Shown here piece by piece: positions 53,194-62,510 of a stretch of DNA of 64,000 nucleotides. The translations under genes and the position numbers were made by a program. Below the pieces are notes generated by a model, which saw nothing but the letters and a program-made list of their open reading frames with translations, was not told where the DNA came from and did not search any database. The stretch lies in contig NZ_JAUNVZ010000001.1 of NCBI RefSeq assembly GCF_030540545.1, positions 124,001-188,000 of the forward strand. Reading direction: 5' to 3'. Positions within the stretch are counted from its first letter, which is position 1, and each line of letters starts with the position of its first letter. Source of the stretch: Rothia sp. (in: high G+C Gram-positive bacteria). Lineage in GTDB: Bacteria; Actinomycetota; Actinomycetes; Actinomycetales; Micrococcaceae.

Positions 53194-54087
53194 GTGATGA
53201 ATCTAAAACCTGCCCGCCTGAAGATTGGCATTATTAGCGCCGGAAAAGTTGGCGCTGTCCTCGGAGCTGCCCTGCGCGGCGCCGGGCACGAGATTGTGGG
53301 TGTTCACGCGGTCTCCGAAGCCTCCCGAGATCGCGCCGAGACCCTGCTAGCCGGCGTGCCGATGATGGACGCCGCCTCCATTGCTCGGGCAGCAGAGCTG
53401 CTATTGCTGGCGGTACCTGATGATGAGCTTCCCGGAGTCATCTCGGGTCTTACAGCAACCGGAAGCCTGAAAGCCGGGCAGCTGCTCATTCACACCTCGG
53501 GTCGTCACGGTACCGATATTTTTGCCCCCGCAACTGCCCTGGGCGCTATTGGTCTGGCTATTCACCCCGCCATGACTTTCACCGGCCTCTCCCTGGATAT
53601 TGACCGTCTCAACGGCACCTCCTTTGCGGTCACCGGTCCCTCCCTCTACCTGCCTATTGCTCAGGCGCTGGTGGTGGAAATGGGTGGAGAGCCTGTTTTT
53701 ATTGCAGAAGCCGACCGTGCGATTTACCACACGGCTCTAGCTCACGCCGCTAACCACCTGATGACCATCCTGGGACAATCCCAGCAGATGCTCGCCTCCA
53801 TTGGTATTGAAAACCCCAGTGGATATATGGAACCCCTAGTCAAAGCCGCTTTGGATAACGCTCTGCGTCAGGGCGAGAATGCCCTGACCGGGCCGGTGGC
53901 GCGCGGGGATGTGAACACTTTGGGAGCTCACCTCAAAGCCCTGAATGAGTATGCTGAGCATGAAAATGCGGCGGATATTGTGGAGTCCTACCGCACACTG
54001 GCTGAATCTACGGCAAAAAGAGCGCATAATAGAAGTTTGTTAAGCGATGAACAATTGGGACGGATTCTCAAGCAGCTTTACAGCTAG
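53194..54087 (+). CDS. Rossmann-like and DUF2520 domain protein
   Basis: 297 residues. N-terminal Rossmann domain (IGIISAGKVGAVLGAALRGAGHEIVG; LLLAVPDDEL) and C-terminal DUF2520 helical domain (about 165-297; FIAEADRAIYHTALAHAANHL). It resembles 6-phosphogluconate or ketopantoate-type dehydrogenases. It precedes panC in many actinobacteria, so a pantothenate link is inferred but not proven. TATACT at 53181-53186 is 7 bases before the GTG at 53194. Confidence 0.88.
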   Translation: MMNLKPARLKIGIISAGKVGAVLGAALRGAGHEIVGVHAVSEASRDRAETLLAGVPMMDAASIARAAELLLLAVPDDELPGVISGLTATGSLKAGQLLIHTSGRHGTDIFAPATALGAIGLAIHPAMTFTGLSLDIDRLNGTSFAVTGPSLYLPIAQALVVEMGGEPVFIAEADRAIYHTALAHAANHLMTILGQSQQMLASIGIENPSGYMEPLVKAALDNALRQGENALTGPVARGDVNTLGAHLKALNEYAEHENAADIVESYRTLAESTAKRAHNRSLLSDEQLGRILKQLYS

Positions 54088-54138
54088 CTTGCCCGGAGCA
54101 CACACCGATCCCGCCCCGAACGACAAGGAGTTCTCGTC

Positions 54139-55083
54139 ATGACTGAGAATCAGCCGACGATTGCAACCACGATTGCCGACTTCATCACCGCAATCACTAA
54201 AGCACTGGCCGCGGCACAGCTGCAGGCTGATGAGCAGGCGCGCGCGCTGGCAGCCCAAGAAGGTACCGAGGTTATCTACCGCGATGTGACCCTGGGCTTC
54301 GTACCGACCATGGGCGCACTGCACAATGGTCACGCAACCCTCATGCGCCGCGCCGCGGAGCAGAACGATGTGGTGGTCTCCTCCATCTTCGTCAACCCCC
54401 TGCAATTTGGCCCCGGCGAGGACTACGAACGCTACCCCCGCACCCTGGAAGCAGATGCCGCTCTAGCGGGCGAGGCAGGCGTACAGGTCATCTTCGCACC
54501 CTCCGTTGAGGAAATGTACCCCGACGGCGACCCCCTGATCCGCATTACCAGCGGCGAGCTGGGCACCAAGTTCGAAGGTAAGACCCGCCCGGGTCACTTC
54601 GACGGTGTGCTGACCGTGGTGAACAAGCTGTTCAATATTGTGCGTGCCGGCGCCGGTGACCACGAGGTCAACGCCTACTTCGGTCAGAAGGACGCCCAGC
54701 AGTTCGTGCTGATTCAGCGTATGGTGCACGATTTCAACCACAGTGTGAACCTGCGCCCGGTTGCTATTGTGCGCGATGATGACGGTCTGGCACTCTCTTC
54801 CCGCAATGAATTCCTCTCCCCGGCTGAACGCGAGGCAGCCCTGGTGCTCTCCCGCACCCTGGCACTGCTGCGCGAGAACTCCCTGAACCGCGGTTTTGAG
54901 GGTATTGATCTTCAGAGCGCTCGCGAGCGTATTAATGCGACCGAGGGCGTGCGCCTGGATTACCTGGAGCTGGTGGATCCCCATACTTTTGGTGAGCCCA
55001 CCGAAGAATCTGAGCGTGTTTTGGCTCTGGCGGCAATTTTTGTGGGTTCCACTCGCCTGATTGACAATATGGACCTGCGCTAA
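54139..55083 (+). CDS. panC: Pantothenate synthetase
   Basis: 314 residues. Nucleotidyltransferase fold with FVPTMGALHNGHATLMRRA (HIGH-like), VSSIFVNPLQFGPGEDYERYPRT, YFGQKDAQQ and ALSSRNEFLSPAER (KMSKS-like). The N terminus carries about 35 extra residues compared with the usual enzyme. It joins pantoate and beta-alanine with ATP. AAGGAG stands before the ATG. No panB or panD is next to it. Confidence 0.95.
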   Translation: MTENQPTIATTIADFITAITKALAAAQLQADEQARALAAQEGTEVIYRDVTLGFVPTMGALHNGHATLMRRAAEQNDVVVSSIFVNPLQFGPGEDYERYPRTLEADAALAGEAGVQVIFAPSVEEMYPDGDPLIRITSGELGTKFEGKTRPGHFDGVLTVVNKLFNIVRAGAGDHEVNAYFGQKDAQQFVLIQRMVHDFNHSVNLRPVAIVRDDDGLALSSRNEFLSPAEREAALVLSRTLALLRENSLNRGFEGIDLQSARERINATEGVRLDYLELVDPHTFGEPTEESERVLALAAIFVGSTRLIDNMDLR

Positions 55084-55132
55084 AGTAGATAGAGTATGGT
55101 ACTCGGTGGCAACACCCAAAGCTGATAAGGAA

Positions 55133-56716
55133 ATGATGACGAAGGAAACCGCCGCACCGGCGATTGCAGATATGTCTGAGCAGATGTCCATCCGCTTGGA
55201 GAAGCGTGCGAAGCTGATTGAATCGGGTCGTGAAGCGTACCCGGTGGGCTTCTTCAATGCTGAGGGGCAGCGTATTGAACCCGACCATATTTCCGCTATT
55301 CGCGCCGAGTACGAACCGAAACTGGCTTCTGAAGAACTGGTAGCGGGCGATGAAACCGAGCACGTGGTTAACGTAGTTGGTCGCGTGGTCTTTGGCCGCA
55401 ATACCGGTAAGCTCTGCTTCGCAACCCTGCAGTCCGGCACCTCCGGCAGCCGCATCCAGGCAATGCTCTCCCTGGCTGAGGTGGGCGAGGAGTCCCTGGC
55501 TGAGTGGAAGTCCCTGGTGGATCTGGGCGACCATGTGTTCGTCTCCGGTCGCGTGATTGTTTCTCGCCGTGGTGAGCTGTCCATTATGGTCACCCGTTGG
55601 GAGATGGCGTCCAAGGCTCTGCGCCCTCTGCCGGTGCTGCACAAGGACCTGAACGAAGAGACCCGCGTGCGTCAGCGTTACCTGGATCTGATGGTGCGCG
55701 ATGAGGCTCGCGAGCTGGTGGTTAACCGCGCGAAGATTACCGCTACCGTGCGCCGCGTACTGGAGAACCACGGCTATATTGAGGTTGAGACCCCGATCCT
55801 GCAGCTGATTCACGGTGGTGCGGCAGCTCGCCCCTTCGAAACTCACCTGAACGCTTTCGACCAGGATATGACCCTGCGTATTGCAACCGAGCTGTACCTG
55901 AAGCGTGCAGTGGTCGGTGGCATTGACCGCGTGTACGAAATTGGTCGCGTGTTCCGCAATGAGGGTGTGGACTCCACCCACAGCCCTGAATTTACCACCC
56001 TGGAATGCTACGAGGCTTTTGCTGATCAGTTCATTATGGCTGAGCGTATGAAGGAAATCATTCAGTCTTGTGCTCGTGCTGTGGGTACCGAAAAGATTGA
56101 GACCGAGGCCGGCACCATTGACCTCTTTGGTGAGTGGGCGTGGGTTGGCGTGTACCCGGGTCTGTCTGCGGCTGTGGGTGTTGAGATTACCCCCGAGACC
56201 ACTGCTGAGCAGCTGCGTGAGATCGCTGCTCAGCACGAGGTGGCTGTGGATCCCAAGTGGGATGCTGAGAAGCTGGTGGTTGAGCTCTTCGGTGAGATTG
56301 TTGAGCCGACCCTGATTAACCCGACTTTTGTGTACGATTATCCGCCGAGCGCACAGCCCTTGGCTCGCCCGCATCGTTCCGATAGTCACCTGATTGAGGC
56401 GTGGGATCTGATTATTGGTGGTATGGAGCGCGGTACCGCGTTCTCCGAGCTGATTGACCCGGTGATTCAGCGTGAGCGTCTGACCGAGCAGTCCCTGAAG
56501 GCTGCTGCCGGTGATGATGAGGCTATGCAGCTGGATGAGGACTTCCTGCGCGCCCTGGAGCACGGTGCACCGCCCATGGGTGGTATTGGTCTGGGTATTG
56601 ACCGCCTGATTATGCTGCTGGCGGGCGATAAGGATCCCGAGCGTGAGGGTGTTGTGGTTCGTCAGCCCGGTATCCGCGAGACTATTCTGTTCCCGTTGAT
56701 GAAGCCCGAGGCGTAA
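55133..56716 (+). CDS. lysS: Lysyl-tRNA synthetase, class II
   Basis: About 527 residues. OB-fold anticodon domain (about 60-165, VVNVVGRVVFGRNTGKLCFATL), class II motif 1 region (RVRQRYLDLMVRDEAREL), motif 2 (IGRVFRNEGVDSTHSPEFTTLECYEAF) and motif 3 (MGGIGLGIDRLIMLL). The start is uncertain: ATG 55133 or 55136 follow AAGGA closely, and GTG 55106 has TATGGT 5 bases upstream as in leaderless genes. Essential for charging tRNA-Lys. Confidence 0.95.
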   Translation: MMTKETAAPAIADMSEQMSIRLEKRAKLIESGREAYPVGFFNAEGQRIEPDHISAIRAEYEPKLASEELVAGDETEHVVNVVGRVVFGRNTGKLCFATLQSGTSGSRIQAMLSLAEVGEESLAEWKSLVDLGDHVFVSGRVIVSRRGELSIMVTRWEMASKALRPLPVLHKDLNEETRVRQRYLDLMVRDEARELVVNRAKITATVRRVLENHGYIEVETPILQLIHGGAAARPFETHLNAFDQDMTLRIATELYLKRAVVGGIDRVYEIGRVFRNEGVDSTHSPEFTTLECYEAFADQFIMAERMKEIIQSCARAVGTEKIETEAGTIDLFGEWAWVGVYPGLSAAVGVEITPETTAEQLREIAAQHEVAVDPKWDAEKLVVELFGEIVEPTLINPTFVYDYPPSAQPLARPHRSDSHLIEAWDLIIGGMERGTAFSELIDPVIQRERLTEQSLKAAAGDDEAMQLDEDFLRALEHGAPPMGGIGLGIDRLIMLLAGDKDPEREGVVVRQPGIRETILFPLMKPEA

Positions 56717-56815
56717 ATAACGCGTTGACCTAGGCCTATAGTCGCATATATTGACAGGCTGTCACCTGCACCATATTGCTATTATTAGGCTGAGAATCGG
56801 CATATAGACCGCTAA

Positions 56816-56850
56816 AAGTCGGGGATTGGTTTGCTCCAATCCCCGACTTT
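56816..56850 (+). terminator. Terminator of lysS
   Basis: Perfect 15-bp arms AAAGTCGGGGATTGG and complement, TTTGCT loop, about 100 bases after the stop. Confidence 0.85.
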
Positions 56851-57018
56851 GTCGTATCTATTAGACTTTATATTTCTAAAATTTTTACTTTTATGACGTT
56901 CATGGGGATACATTTCTTTATTTTTCTGTTACTATATGTACAAATACAGTTATCCTAACCCCGATGATAACCTTTCGGTGGGGTGGATAGTCCTATTACC
57001 TCTAAGGAGTTGAGAATC
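56851..57018 (+). promoter_or_regulatory. AT-rich lsr2 promoter region
   Basis: 56870-56950 is very rich in A and T, suiting binding by Lsr2 itself. The stretch 56937-56958 (TGTACAAATACAGTTATCCT) shares 19 of 22 bases with 63752-63773; TATCCT at 56951-56956 is a plausible -10. A CCCC/GGGG hairpin follows in the 5' leader. Confidence 0.5.
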
Positions 57019-57378
57019 ATGGCACAGAAGGTGCGCATTATTCTGGAAGATGACCTCGACGGCGGTCCCGCAGACGAAACCGTACGCTTCGGTCTCGACG
57101 GCGCTCTGTACGAAATTGACCTCTCCAGCGCAAACGCAGCACGCCTGCGCGACGCTATCCGTCCCTTCGTAGCGAAGGCTCGTCGCTCTCAGGGCGGCAC
57201 CAACCGTCGTGGCGCTGGCCGTGCAGCAACCGGTACCGCTCCCAAGCGTAACCCCGAGATCGCTGCAATCCGCGAGTGGGCACAGAAGAACGGTCACCCC
57301 GTTTCTTCCCGCGGCCGCATTCACCAGCACATTCAGGATGCATACTACGCAGCTCTGAAGGCTGAGGGCGAGAACTAA
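57019..57378 (+). CDS. lsr2: Lsr2 nucleoid-associated protein (H-NS-like)
   Basis: 119 residues; AAGGAG 11 bases before ATG 57019. N-terminal dimerisation domain (KVRIILEDDLDGGPADETVRFGLDGALYEIDL) and C-terminal DNA-binding domain (about 84-119) with the RGR AT-hook-like motif in SSRGRIHQHIQDAY. The linker is basic. It silences AT-rich, often foreign DNA. It sits between lysS and clpC as in mycobacteria. Confidence 0.96.
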   Translation: MAQKVRIILEDDLDGGPADETVRFGLDGALYEIDLSSANAARLRDAIRPFVAKARRSQGGTNRRGAGRAATGTAPKRNPEIAAIREWAQKNGHPVSSRGRIHQHIQDAYYAALKAEGEN

Positions 57379-57413
57379 TTTTTATCGATTCATCTCGTTG
57401 AATCGCTAGAGTG

Positions 57414-57439
57414 AACGGGCAGGGTACCCCCTGCCCGTT
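57414..57439 (+). terminator. Terminator of lsr2
   Basis: Perfect 11-bp arms AACGGGCAGGG and complement, loop TACC, followed by a long T-rich run. Confidence 0.9.
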
Positions 57440-57990
57440 TTCTTTTTAATAGTTTATGCTCTGCCACCCTGTATAAGCGGCTGAGCCTATAGATATCGTG
57501 GAATCGAAACAAGCCGAGGAGTGTCGACAGTGCGGTCTATAGTGCAATACCAATAGGCTTATATATAGTTCAAGGATTCGGCTGTATTTCGGCAGCTATT
57601 AGAGCCCCTGAATGTTCGGTGTGGACTGCTGTGAAAAGTTATTGTCCGCTGAACATTTCATGAACCATAAACTATTGCGGAGTGAAGTATTCACTGTTCT
57701 AGACAACGCCTCTCCCACACCCCGGTAAATCTCCGCTCGATTCTCCCCACACACCGCGTCACAGAACCCACCGGATATCCAAGCGCAGAATCCCAGCTGC
57801 AGAGCCTCAGAAGCTCGGCGCGGAAACAAGCCGCGTACCTGTATCTACCCCGAAAAACCGGTGTTTAAGTACGCCCACAGCTAGATAGAGCGCTATATTT
57901 CCCTTGATGGCGAACAGGGCGCGCTTTAGCCGGTAACCCACGGATTTTTTGCGTACTCTTGTATCAAGTCATTATTCCAAGGAGTGCGCA
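57440..57990. other. 550-bp intergenic region before clpC
   Basis: No frame with coding character. It contains a 50-base imperfect hairpin (about 57611-57660; ATGTTC...GGAC against GTCC...GAACAT) and the palindrome AGTGAA-GTA-TTCACT (57681-57695). No HspR (HAIR) or CIRCE element was seen. It may hold the clpC stress promoter and possibly a small RNA. Confidence 0.4.
57681..57695. promoter_or_regulatory. 15-bp palindrome upstream of clpC
   Basis: AGTGAA-GTA-TTCACT, perfect 6-bp arms, 296 bases before the clpC start. Candidate operator. Confidence 0.35.
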
Positions 57991-60546
57991 ATGTTTGAAC
58001 GCTTTACCGACCGTGCTCGGCGCGTCGTGGTGCTTGCCCAAGAGGAAGCACGCATGCTCAACCACAATTACATTGGTACCGAGCACCTTCTGCTCGGTCT
58101 CGTTCACGAGGGTGAGGGTATTGGTGCCCGCGCACTCGAATCTCAGGGTGTCACCCTGAACGCTGTCCGCGAGCAGGTGCAGGATATTGTGGGCCAGGGC
58201 CCGCAGGCACCGACCGGTCACATTCCCTTTACTCCGCGCGCCAAGAAGGTTCTTGAGCTGTCCATGCGCGAGGCCATTCAGCTCAACCACGGCTACATCG
58301 GCACCGAGCACATTCTGCTGGGTATGCTGCGCGCTAATGAGGGCGTAGCAATCCAGGTGCTGGCAAAGCTGGGCGCTGAGCCCGCCGCCGTACGCCAGTC
58401 CGTCATGGATCTGGTCTCCGGCTACCCGGGCAATAACGAGTCCAAGGAAACCGCCGGTGTTGGTGCGGGCAACTCCCGTGAAGGCACCCCGGCAGGTTCG
58501 ACCATCCTGGATCAGTTCGGTACCAACCTGACCGCCTCTGCACGCGAAGGCAAACTGGACCCGGTTATCGGTCGCCACCAGGAGATGGAGCGCGTTATGC
58601 AGATCCTCTCCCGCCGTACCAAGAACAACCCCGTGCTGATCGGTGAGCCCGGTGTGGGTAAGACCGCCGTGGTGGAGGGTCTGGCTCAGGCTATTGTTCA
58701 CGGCGATGTTCCCGAAACCCTAAAGGATAAGCACCTATATTCTCTGGATATGGGTTCTATGGTTGCTGGTTCTCGCTACCGCGGTGATTTCGAGGAGCGC
58801 CTGAAGAAGGTGCTGAAGGAAATCCGCCAGCGCGGCGATATTATCCTCTTCATCGATGAGATTCACACCCTGGTGGGTGCTGGTGCGGCTGAGGGCGCTA
58901 TTGATGCTGCCTCTATCCTCAAGCCCATGCTGGCTCGTGGCGAGCTGCAGACCATCGGTGCCACCACCCTGGATGAGTACCGTAAGCACATTGAGAAGGA
59001 CGCCGCTCTGGAGCGTCGCTTCCAGCCCGTGCAGGTGGATGAGCCCTCCCCCGAGCTGGCTATCCAGATCCTCAAGGGCGTGCGCGATAAGTACGAGGCT
59101 CACCACCGCGTGACCATCACCGATGAGGCTATTGAGACCGCTGTGAACCTCGCTCACCGCTACATCTCCGATCGTTTCCTGCCCGATAAGGCAGTGGACC
59201 TGGTTGACGAGGCTGGCGCTCGCCTGCGCATTAAGCGTATGACCGCACCGGCTGAGCTGAAGGTTCTGCAGGAGCAGGTCGCTAAGCTTGCCGACCAGAA
59301 GGCACAGGCTGTTGCAGCCAATGACTTCGAGAAGGCTTCTGAGCTGCGCGAGAAGGAAGAAGCAGCTATTGCTGAGCGCGATGCTGTGGAGAAGAACTGG
59401 CGTGAGAACGGTGGCGACGCATTCGGCACCGTGACCCCCGAGGTTATTTCCGATGTTCTCTCCGCCTCCACCGGTGTGCCCGTATACCGTATTACCGAGG
59501 AAGAGTCTTCGCGTCTTATTAAGATGGAAGACGAGCTGCACAAGCGCGTTATCGGTCAGGACCACGCTATTAAGGCACTGGCTCGTTCGATCCGCCGTAC
59601 CCGTGCGGGTCTGAAGGATCCGAACCGCCCGGGTGGTTCCTTTATCTTCGCCGGTCCCACCGGTGTGGGTAAGACTGAGCTGGCAAAGGCTCTGGCTGAG
59701 TTCCTCTTTGGCGATGAGAAGTCCCTAATTACTCTGGATATGTCCGAGTATCAGGAGAAGCACACCGTTTCCCGTCTGTTCGGTGCACCTCCCGGCTATG
59801 TCGGTTATGAAGAGGGTGGCCAGCTGACTGAGAAGGTTCGCCGTAAGCCCTTCTCGGTGGTGCTTTTTGACGAGGTTGAAAAGGCTCATGCTGACCTATT
59901 CAACTCCCTGCTGCAGATCCTTGAAGACGGTCGTCTGACTGATTCTCAGGGTCGCGTGGTGGACTTCAAGAACACCGTGATCATTATGACCACTAACCTT
60001 GGTTCCCGTGATGTGAACCGCCGCGTGCCGGTTGGTTTCCAGGCAATGGACGATTCGGATGCAAGCTACGAGCGCATGCAGTCTCGCGTGATGGAGAACC
60101 TCAAGGAGCACTTCCGCCCCGAGTTCCTCAACCGTGTGGATGACATTATTGTCTTCCCGCAGCTGAGCGAGTCTGAGATTCTGCAGATTGTGGACCTGTT
60201 CGTGGGCCGTTTGGCTAAGCGTCTGGCGGATCAGGATATGTCCATTGAGCTGACCAATGCAGCTAAGGTTCTGATGGCCGCTAAGGGTTATGACCCCTCG
60301 ATGGGTGCTCGTCCTCTGCGCCGCGAAATGCAGCGCAATATTGAGGATGTTCTCTCCGAGAAGATCCTGTTCGGCGAGATCAAGCCCGGCGAGAAGATCA
60401 TTGTGGACGCCGAGGGTGAAGGCGATAACGCTAAGTTCACCTTCTCCTCGACCCCGATGAAGGAGCTGTCTCTGGATTCGGTTGCTGCTCTGGAGGCGGA
60501 GGCTGTTGTTGACGCTGAGCAGATCACCGAAGAGGCTGCTGAGTAA
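57991..60546 (+). CDS. clpC: ATP-dependent Clp protease ATP-binding subunit ClpC
   Basis: 851 residues; AAGGAG precedes ATG 57991. Clp_N double repeat ([35 protein letters not shown] and its copy [16 protein letters not shown]), AAA-1 with GEPGVGKT (about 224), a coiled middle region with UVR-like [20 protein letters not shown]-2 with GPTGVGKT (about 560) and a C-terminal D2-small domain. It unfolds proteins for ClpP. Essential in related actinobacteria. Single-gene unit with a strong terminator. Confidence 0.97.
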   Translation: MFERFTDRARRVVVLAQEEARMLNHNYIGTEHLLLGLVHEGEGIGARALESQGVTLNAVREQVQDIVGQGPQAPTGHIPFTPRAKKVLELSMREAIQLNHGYIGTEHILLGMLRANEGVAIQVLAKLGAEPAAVRQSVMDLVSGYPGNNESKETAGVGAGNSREGTPAGSTILDQFGTNLTASAREGKLDPVIGRHQEMERVMQILSRRTKNNPVLIGEPGVGKTAVVEGLAQAIVHGDVPETLKDKHLYSLDMGSMVAGSRYRGDFEERLKKVLKEIRQRGDIILFIDEIHTLVGAGAAEGAIDAASILKPMLARGELQTIGATTLDEYRKHIEKDAALERRFQPVQVDEPSPELAIQILKGVRDKYEAHHRVTITDEAIETAVNLAHRYISDRFLPDKAVDLVDEAGARLRIKRMTAPAELKVLQEQVAKLADQKAQAVAANDFEKASELREKEEAAIAERDAVEKNWRENGGDAFGTVTPEVISDVLSASTGVPVYRITEEESSRLIKMEDELHKRVIGQDHAIKALARSIRRTRAGLKDPNRPGGSFIFAGPTGVGKTELAKALAEFLFGDEKSLITLDMSEYQEKHTVSRLFGAPPGYVGYEEGGQLTEKVRRKPFSVVLFDEVEKAHADLFNSLLQILEDGRLTDSQGRVVDFKNTVIIMTTNLGSRDVNRRVPVGFQAMDDSDASYERMQSRVMENLKEHFRPEFLNRVDDIIVFPQLSESEILQIVDLFVGRLAKRLADQDMSIELTNAAKVLMAAKGYDPSMGARPLRREMQRNIEDVLSEKILFGEIKPGEKIIVDAEGEGDNAKFTFSSTPMKELSLDSVAALEAEAVVDAEQITEEAAE

Positions 60547-60554
60547 GACTGAAT

Positions 60555-60595
60555 AGATAAGTGCCCCGGTACGTGCTGTGCCGGGGCACTTATCT
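60555..60595 (+). terminator. Terminator of clpC
   Basis: Perfect 15-bp arms AGATAAGTGCCCCGG and complement. Confidence 0.88.
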
Positions 60596-60650
60596 ATGCT
60601 CTGTATTCTCTGCAAGCTATTCCCCTCGTAACCAGCCTTCCTTTACCCGC

Positions 60651-60698
60651 GGTGAGTGTTTACATTTCGTAAACGTTTACATATCGTAAACACTCACC
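60651..60698. promoter_or_regulatory. Operator of the AbiE-like pair, four GTTTAC half-sites
   Basis: Two tandem palindromes, GTTTAC-N5-GTAAAC twice, framed by GGTGAGT and ACTCACC so that the outer 13 bases on each side are also complementary. It ends 1 base before the -10 TATACT (60700-60705), covering the promoter. Typical of antitoxin autoregulation. Confidence 0.8.
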
Positions 60699-60711
60699 CT
60701 ATACTGGATAT

Positions 60712-61695
60712 ATGTTGGATGAGCAGATTTTAATACCTGAGTTAGAACGTGTAGCGCAGAGCTACAATATGCAGGTTATTCGAGATTCACGGGGAGAACA
60801 CCGCTTACAGTTGCCCGATAAGAGCACCCTTCCTCTGGATGCTTCTCTGGCACCGTATACATCGGTCTCCCTTATCGACGCTCATCGTCCTCAGCGAGGT
60901 GACAACCCGGTATATATTTTTGAACGTGTAGGGAGCAGCCTGGCGTCTGCTTTGCACGAGCGGGAGATCCAATATATTGATCGAGCTGGTAATGCGTGGA
61001 TTCACACTCCAATTTTTAACCTATGGGTCGAGGGTAAAAAACACACTCGAGCAGCTCACCCCCGTCCCCGCACACGAACTAGTCGCACCTATAACAGACC
61101 CTTTACAGCTGCGCATCTTAGGGTTCTTTTTGTTCTCTTGGCGCAGGAACCGTTATTGCAGGAGTCTGTACGTACTATTGCTCGTGCTGCGGGAGTATCT
61201 GCAGCTATGGTCACAAAGACTTTCCAAGTCTTGAGAGCGCAGGGATTCTTGCTGGAATCTGCCAGGGGTAGAGTCTTGGAGCACCGTACTCTTTTACGCG
61301 AGCGTTGGGTACACGGGTATCTTAATACTCTGCGACCTACGTTAGAACAAGGTAAGTATAGTGGCGTACCTATAGCTGATTTTGCCCAGTATGCGCAGGC
61401 ATCTCAGGAGTATCGGGATATGCTCAGCGGAGAGTATGCATTGGAGCAGGCGGGAGCCGATATCCGTGCTGCAGAGATTATCGCTTACGCTGAGTACCCT
61501 CCTGTAGAGATTATTCGAGCTCTTCGTCTTGTACCGGATTCTCAGGGGAAAATTACAATTATTCAGCCCTTTTGGAATCAGGAGTACATACAGAATATTC
61601 CCAATATTTTGGTGTATGCGGATGCGTTGGCTAGCGCAGATAGTCGTGTTGTAACCGCGGCTCGTAATTTCTGGAGGCAGAATGCAGAGGTTTAA
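60712..61695 (+). CDS. AbiEi-like antitoxin / regulator of type IV TA pair
   Basis: 327 residues. Leaderless layout: TATACT 6 bases before the ATG. The N-terminal half resembles a nuclease-like or wing domain of AbiEi-type proteins (IQYIDRAGNAWI), and a helix-turn-helix lies at about 150-180 (VRTIARAAGVSAAMVTKTFQVLRAQGFL), followed by LLRERWVHGYLNTLRP, typical of the COG4861/AbiEi group. The next gene encodes an AbiEii-type nucleotidyltransferase and overlaps it by 14 bases. The codon use is more AT-rich than in the flanking core genes, suggesting transfer. It should bind the operator just upstream. Confidence 0.78.
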   Translation: MLDEQILIPELERVAQSYNMQVIRDSRGEHRLQLPDKSTLPLDASLAPYTSVSLIDAHRPQRGDNPVYIFERVGSSLASALHEREIQYIDRAGNAWIHTPIFNLWVEGKKHTRAAHPRPRTRTSRTYNRPFTAAHLRVLFVLLAQEPLLQESVRTIARAAGVSAAMVTKTFQVLRAQGFLLESARGRVLEHRTLLRERWVHGYLNTLRPTLEQGKYSGVPIADFAQYAQASQEYRDMLSGEYALEQAGADIRAAEIIAYAEYPPVEIIRALRLVPDSQGKITIIQPFWNQEYIQNIPNILVYADALASADSRVVTAARNFWRQNAEV

Positions 61696-62452
61696 CAACC
61701 TATATAGCGAACCTGGCCTTCAGGCTCTACAATCCATTATTCGAGAAGCTGATAGTGTTCTAGGGGCAGGTACCTATATGGTTATTGGGTCCTTTGCACG
61801 TGATATCTATGCTCTCTGGGAAGCTGGTGGAACTCAGAGTATTCGTGGAACCCAGGATATTGATTTGGCCTTCGCCTATGCAGATTCAGATAATTTGGAG
61901 TCTCTCCAACATTTTGGTGAGCCTACCAATGGGACAATTTCTCGTATGCTTGGTCCTTACCAAGTCGATATTCTTCCTTTTAGCAGGAGCCAAGAGGGGA
62001 TTCAAGAATATCGCGGTGAAGAAGGTCAAGCCTGGATAGTAACCGGGCTGAGAGAAGCATTTGAGCATTCTGTTCTTAAAGACATAGGGACAGGTCTTCA
62101 GATACGTGTACCCACTTTGGCAGGGTTACTGGGTCTCAAATTGATTGCTTGGGGTACTCGAGGGTACGGTGAATCCAGAGATGCCCAAGATTGGGTGTAC
62201 CTTTTGGATTGTTATCACCGGCTCATAGATGAAGATTCTCTGTATAACTCTGAATACTTTAGTGGTGATCCTGTAGGTACCGTCGGGATTATGGCTGCTG
62301 TGGATGTAAAAAATATATTTGACAGTAGTAGTCTTAACGCGATGACTACAGTTCTGCAGGATATGCGTTATCAGAGGGTCTTGGAAGGGTATGTCGAGCG
62401 GCATGGACTGAGCGTACCTGACATATATCAGGCTTCTACACCGAACTTGTAG
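61682..62452 (+). CDS. AbiEii-like nucleotidyltransferase toxin
   Basis: 256 residues, start inside the preceding gene (14-base overlap). Nucleotidyltransferase signature: GSFARD (36-41) and the metal-binding DID at 59-61 in GTQDIDLAF, with a later aspartate in YQVDILPF as third carboxylate. LAGLLGLKLIAWGTRG is typical of the AbiEii/MNT group. Such toxins modify tRNA or other acceptors and protect against phage when paired with AbiEi. Catalytic residues look intact. AT-richer than its surroundings. Confidence 0.8.
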   Translation: MQRFNNLYSEPGLQALQSIIREADSVLGAGTYMVIGSFARDIYALWEAGGTQSIRGTQDIDLAFAYADSDNLESLQHFGEPTNGTISRMLGPYQVDILPFSRSQEGIQEYRGEEGQAWIVTGLREAFEHSVLKDIGTGLQIRVPTLAGLLGLKLIAWGTRGYGESRDAQDWVYLLDCYHRLIDEDSLYNSEYFSGDPVGTVGIMAAVDVKNIFDSSSLNAMTTVLQDMRYQRVLEGYVERHGLSVPDIYQASTPNL

Positions 62453-62463
62453 GTGTATAAGAG

Positions 62464-62504
62464 TATGGGTGGGTAGAAACTCTATGAGTTCCTACCCACC
62501 CATA
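62464..62504. terminator. Bidirectional terminator, TA pair / mutY
   Basis: Arms TATGGGTGGGTAG-AACTC and complement, one mismatch, TAT loop, between convergent genes. Confidence 0.87.
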
Positions 62505-62510
62505 TAGATT

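Noticed and set aside
54932-56563. A 543-codon open frame on the minus strand opposite lysS.
   Set aside because: It is the mirror of a clearly coding lysS frame; the composition lacks any domain pattern. Long antisense frames are common where codon bias avoids the complements of stop codons. The same applies to those opposite serS (19112-20341), the phosphodiesterase (4654-5913) and pta (15194-16687).
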